Source: Chloroflexota bacterium (lineage in GTDB: Bacteria; Chloroflexota; Anaerolineae; UBA7937). Taken from it: a DNA stretch of 5,075 bases. The DNA lies in NCBI GenBank assembly GCA_003453555.1, contig DMLA01000046.1, positions 1 through 5,075 of the forward strand. The letters are read 5' to 3'. Positions 4,543 to 5,075 of this stretch are shown one piece after another. A program made the position numbers and the translations under genes. The notes under the pieces are model-generated. The model did not search any database, had not been told where the DNA came from, and worked only from the letters and a program-made list of their open reading frames with translations. Numbering within the stretch: position 1 is the stretch's first letter; each line of letters begins with the position of its first letter.

Positions 4543-5075
4543 TTGGAAGCGGACGGGCGGGGGATAGAGAGCGTTCTATTGGGCTTGGGGGCTTGGTGGG
4601 CCAGGCCTCGCATCTGGCTGGGACCAGCCTGGGCGGTTCTCTGTGGTGGTTTGGCCTCCGGGAGGCTGGGGTTCAACGGGAGGACGGTTCTGGTTCTTCT
4701 TCTGTCTCTCTTTCTAGGAGACCCGCTCCTGGGGACTATCTGGCGGGAGGCATCTATCATAGCCTCCCCCTCCAACCCCAGCCCTCTCAGTGAAGGCTCA
4801 AAGGCCAGGCTCTCCCCGCTACCCTATACTCTGCCTGGCTCCCTGGCCGATCGTCTCTTCCATTGGGCGGAAGAGCGGCTATCTTGGTGGTCTTCGGTCT
4901 GGCCCAGGTTGGAGGCCCCTCTGGCCGGTCTAGCCTTCGCCCTTCCTTTGGCTTTCGTTCTGGCCATCCTTTTGGGTCGGAGTGTAGTCATGCTCGTAGC
5001 CGTGGCTTTGATTTTGGTAGCCTGGGAGTTTCTACGTTTACATGGCGGCAGAAGGCCGAGTCGTCTGCTTCGGGC
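4543..5075 (+). CDS. Multi-spanning membrane protein of unknown function, 3' end cut by window edge
   Basis: An open frame of 177 complete codons runs to the right edge. It starts with TTG at 4543, which has GAGGT five bases upstream and follows an extended -10 promoter; the only upstream in-frame alternative is a rare ATT at 4522, and the frame is closed by TAA at 4501. The product begins LEADGRGIESVLLGLGAW (read Met first). Hydrophobic segments lie at about 24-40 (IWLGPAWAVLCGGLASG), 48-67 (TVLVLLLSLFLGDPLLGTIW), 126-145 and 147-166, so at least four membrane spans are likely. A polar, Ser/Pro-rich then Trp-rich region (71-121) lies between spans 2 and 3, and Arg-rich RPSRLLR at 171-177 follows span 4. 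I do not recognise the family and assign no function. An overlapping frame at 4536-4793 (GTG start) shares the same ribosome binding site but gives a low-complexity product and stops early, so this frame is preferred. Confidence 0.7.
   Translation, partial: MEADGRGIESVLLGLGAWWARPRIWLGPAWAVLCGGLASGRLGFNGRTVLVLLLSLFLGDPLLGTIWREASIIASPSNPSPLSEGSKARLSPLPYTLPGSLADRLFHWAEERLSWWSSVWPRLEAPLAGLAFALPLAFVLAILLGRSVVMLVAVALILVAWEFLRLHGGRRPSRLLR

Noticed and set aside
4536..4793. Plus-strand frame with GTG start, 85 codons
   Set aside because: It is Gly/Ser-rich and low in complexity, stops early, and is overlapped throughout by the membrane-protein frame with better start signals.
1..5075. CRISPR arrays, tRNA genes, transposases, toxin-antitoxin or defence genes
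   Set aside because: No regularly spaced repeats, tRNA-like cloverleaf, DDE/HUH motifs or paired small stress genes were found on either strand; the window is ordinary core genome.

Overview
The window looks like chromosomal housekeeping DNA from a bacterium of moderately high G+C content. Protein style suggests a member of the Chloroflexota (Anaerolineae or Dehalococcoidia-like): the 108-residue conserved hypothetical, the MurJ variant, the SSB and the YfcE-like phosphoesterase all resemble proteins I associate with that phylum. This placement is recollection and inference, not a database result. Non-ATG starts (TTG, GTG) are common here, and most genes have clear sigma-70-type promoters.

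Layout, left to right. On the minus strand, reading right to left from about 1440, lie rpsT (ribosomal protein bS20, TTG start), then a small conserved hypothetical gene with its own perfect-consensus promoter overlaid by a LexA-like box, then a YfcE-type metallophosphoesterase that runs off the left edge. Divergent from rpsT is murJ (lipid II flippase) on the plus strand, 1527-3071. MurJ converges on a minus-strand pair, ssb (4277-3873) followed 5 bp later by an O6-alkylguanine-type DNA methyltransferase (3867-3355). The 283-bp convergent gap between murJ and the methyltransferase holds two adjacent imperfect palindromes of a dispersed-repeat type. Right of ssb is a divergent intergenic region with a minus-strand ssb promoter, a plus-strand promoter-terminator pair that could define a small RNA, and a second plus-strand promoter serving a TTG-started membrane-protein gene that runs off the right edge.

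Functionally the genes are mostly independent: translation (bS20), cell-wall precursor export (MurJ), DNA maintenance (SSB plus alkylation repair, apparently co-transcribed), a phosphoesterase and two uncharacterised proteins. The most interesting signal is regulatory. The conserved hypothetical gene has a textbook TTGACA-17-TATAAT promoter whose start-site region is a GAAC-N4-GTTC palindrome, so it may be a DNA-damage (SOS) gene. No mobile-element genes, CRISPR arrays, tRNAs or defence systems were seen.
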